From contig DCVI01000149.1 of assembly GCA_002327315.1 (NCBI GenBank), forward strand, positions 3,111 to 17,470: DNA of 14,360 bases. The letters run 5' to 3'. How positions within the stretch are numbered: the stretch's first letter is position 1; every line of letters starts with the position of its first letter. This DNA is from Syntrophaceae bacterium UBA2192. Lineage in GTDB: Bacteria; Desulfobacterota; Syntrophia; Syntrophales; UBA2192. The notes beneath the pieces were generated by a model. That model was given only the letters and a program-made list of their open reading frames with translations, searched no databases and had not been told where the DNA came from. A program made the translations under genes and the position numbers. Shown one piece after another: positions 13,844 through 14,360 of the stretch.

Positions 13844-14104
13844 TCAGATCTCTTTCTTGTACACATCCTTTCGGTGACCGATCCTGAGGACAAGGACCTC
13901 GTTGCCCAGGATCGCATAGATTGCCCTGTAGTCCCCGACTCGAAATTTCCTAAGACCTGCAAATTGTCTCTTTAGAACAGGAGAAGCATCGGCCTTCTCC
14001 GAAAGCTCTTCCTCGATCTGATCGAGAATCCGCCTGGCCTCTGCCTTGGGCAGTTTTTTCAGATCCCTCTCGACCGATCTCTTGTAGCCGATATTATATG
14101 CCAA
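13844..14104 (-). CDS. RelE/ParE-superfamily toxin of a type II toxin-antitoxin pair
   Basis: An 86-aa protein with the RelE-type layout: N-terminal YKRSVERDLKKLPKAEARRI helices, then QFAGLRKFRVGDYRAIYAI (R55, R60) and the C-terminal LVLRIGHRKDVY (H77, R78, Y82). RelE toxins cleave mRNA on the ribosome; the basic and aromatic residues typical of active members are present, so it is probably functional, but ParE-like gyrase poisons share the fold. The start is TTG at 14104: a stop lies four codons upstream in frame and no other start exists near the N-terminus. The start overlaps the end of the antitoxin gene by 11 bases, which implies translational coupling, the usual order antitoxin then toxin. 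Confidence 0.9.
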   Translation of the reverse strand: MAYNIGYKRSVERDLKKLPKAEARRILDQIEEELSEKADASPVLKRQFAGLRKFRVGDYRAIYAILGNEVLVLRIGHRKDVYKKEI

Positions 14105-14312
14105 GGGACTTTCTCAATGACTTGCCTGAAATGACAGGGTCTGTCTTGTCGTGAAGCCGGTCCAGTGCGACCTGGAGATCCGCGTAATCTTCGATATAGG
14201 CCTCGAGAGCCTTCTGGATAATGAAGGAACGCGGTCTTTCCGTTTCCCTGGCAATGCTGTCCAGTTGTTCGGTAATTTTTTTTGGAAGCCTGACGGATAT
14301 TGCTGTATTCAT
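14094..14312 (-). CDS. ribbon-helix-helix antitoxin (RelB/CopG-like)
   Basis: A 72-aa protein. The N-terminal ribbon-helix-helix DNA-binding domain is TAISVRLPKKITEQLDSIA followed by RPRSFIIQKALEAYIEDY (residues 3-43). The C-terminal 30 residues (VALDRLHDKTDPVISGKSLR) are the kind of flexible tail that wraps the toxin. ATG 14312 is preferred because AGGTG lies five bases upstream; a GTG at 14324 would add four residues. It presumably neutralises the RelE-type toxin and represses its own promoter together with it, as known for RelBE-type pairs. Confidence 0.88.
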   Translation of the reverse strand: MNTAISVRLPKKITEQLDSIARETERPRSFIIQKALEAYIEDYADLQVALDRLHDKTDPVISGKSLRKSLGI

Positions 14313-14335
14313 AAGGCACCTCACAAATCGCTCGT

Positions 14336-14341
14336 ATTACA
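14336..14341 (-). promoter_or_regulatory. candidate -10 box for the toxin-antitoxin genes
   Basis: Read on the minus strand, TGTAAT (14341 down to 14336) matches five of six -10 positions, 24 bases before the antitoxin ATG. A -35 box would fall at or beyond the window edge. A small palindrome ATGCAT (14343-14348) lies just upstream and could be part of an operator. Weak evidence. Confidence 0.25.
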
Positions 14342-14360
14342 ATGCATACATTAGATGACA

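Noticed and set aside
14059..14319. 86-codon minus-strand frame overlapping the antitoxin and toxin
   Set aside because: Alternative frame of the RHH antitoxin; the antitoxin frame carries the recognisable ribbon-helix-helix pattern and a ribosome-binding site.

Overview
The window is GC-rich bacterial chromosome, densely coded, with strong codon bias toward G/C in third positions. The gene content fits an anaerobic deltaproteobacterium (Desulfobacterota, possibly a Syntrophales-like lineage): a MEP isoprenoid pathway, a two-cluster bacterial ferredoxin, a cytoplasmic molybdopterin enzyme next to an FmdE-family gene, and a tmk-holB-ricT-metG cluster. This placement is inferred from gene content and protein style; no database search was possible.

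Left part (1-4800, all + strand): the 3' three quarters of dxs, then tlyA, then an unusual single reading frame joining IspH (last MEP-pathway enzyme) to a complete-length UbiA-type membrane prenyltransferase, then a small lipoprotein that overlaps or abuts the fusion gene. The gaps between these genes carry short tandem arrays of 7- or 8-base units and small hairpins.

Middle (4800-5520): a regulatory gap with a 12-bp perfect inverted repeat, heptad arrays and a sigma-70-like promoter, followed by two small iron-sulfur genes (an Nfu-type scaffold and a 2[4Fe-4S] ferredoxin) closed by a clear intrinsic terminator.

Housekeeping operon (5582-10138): tmk, holB, ricT (PSP1) and metG, tightly packed; the first three resemble the conserved tmk-holB-ricT neighbourhood of many bacteria.

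Right part (10139-14360): a 340-base gap with a fragmentary REP-like repeat and a terminator-like hairpin; a lone molybdopterin oxidoreductase whose stop overlaps the start of an FmdE-family gene (ATGA); that FmdE gene carries an apparent one-base frameshift after codon 14. A convergent terminator separates these from a minus-strand block of lower GC: a ribbon-helix-helix antitoxin, a RelE-type toxin and a two-helix membrane protein resembling DUF6868.

The points most worth a second look are the IspH-UbiA fusion, the Mo-enzyme/FmdE pair (frameshift, altered motif, unusual residues near the expected Mo ligand), and the family of heptad/octad arrays that occupies nearly every gap in the left part.
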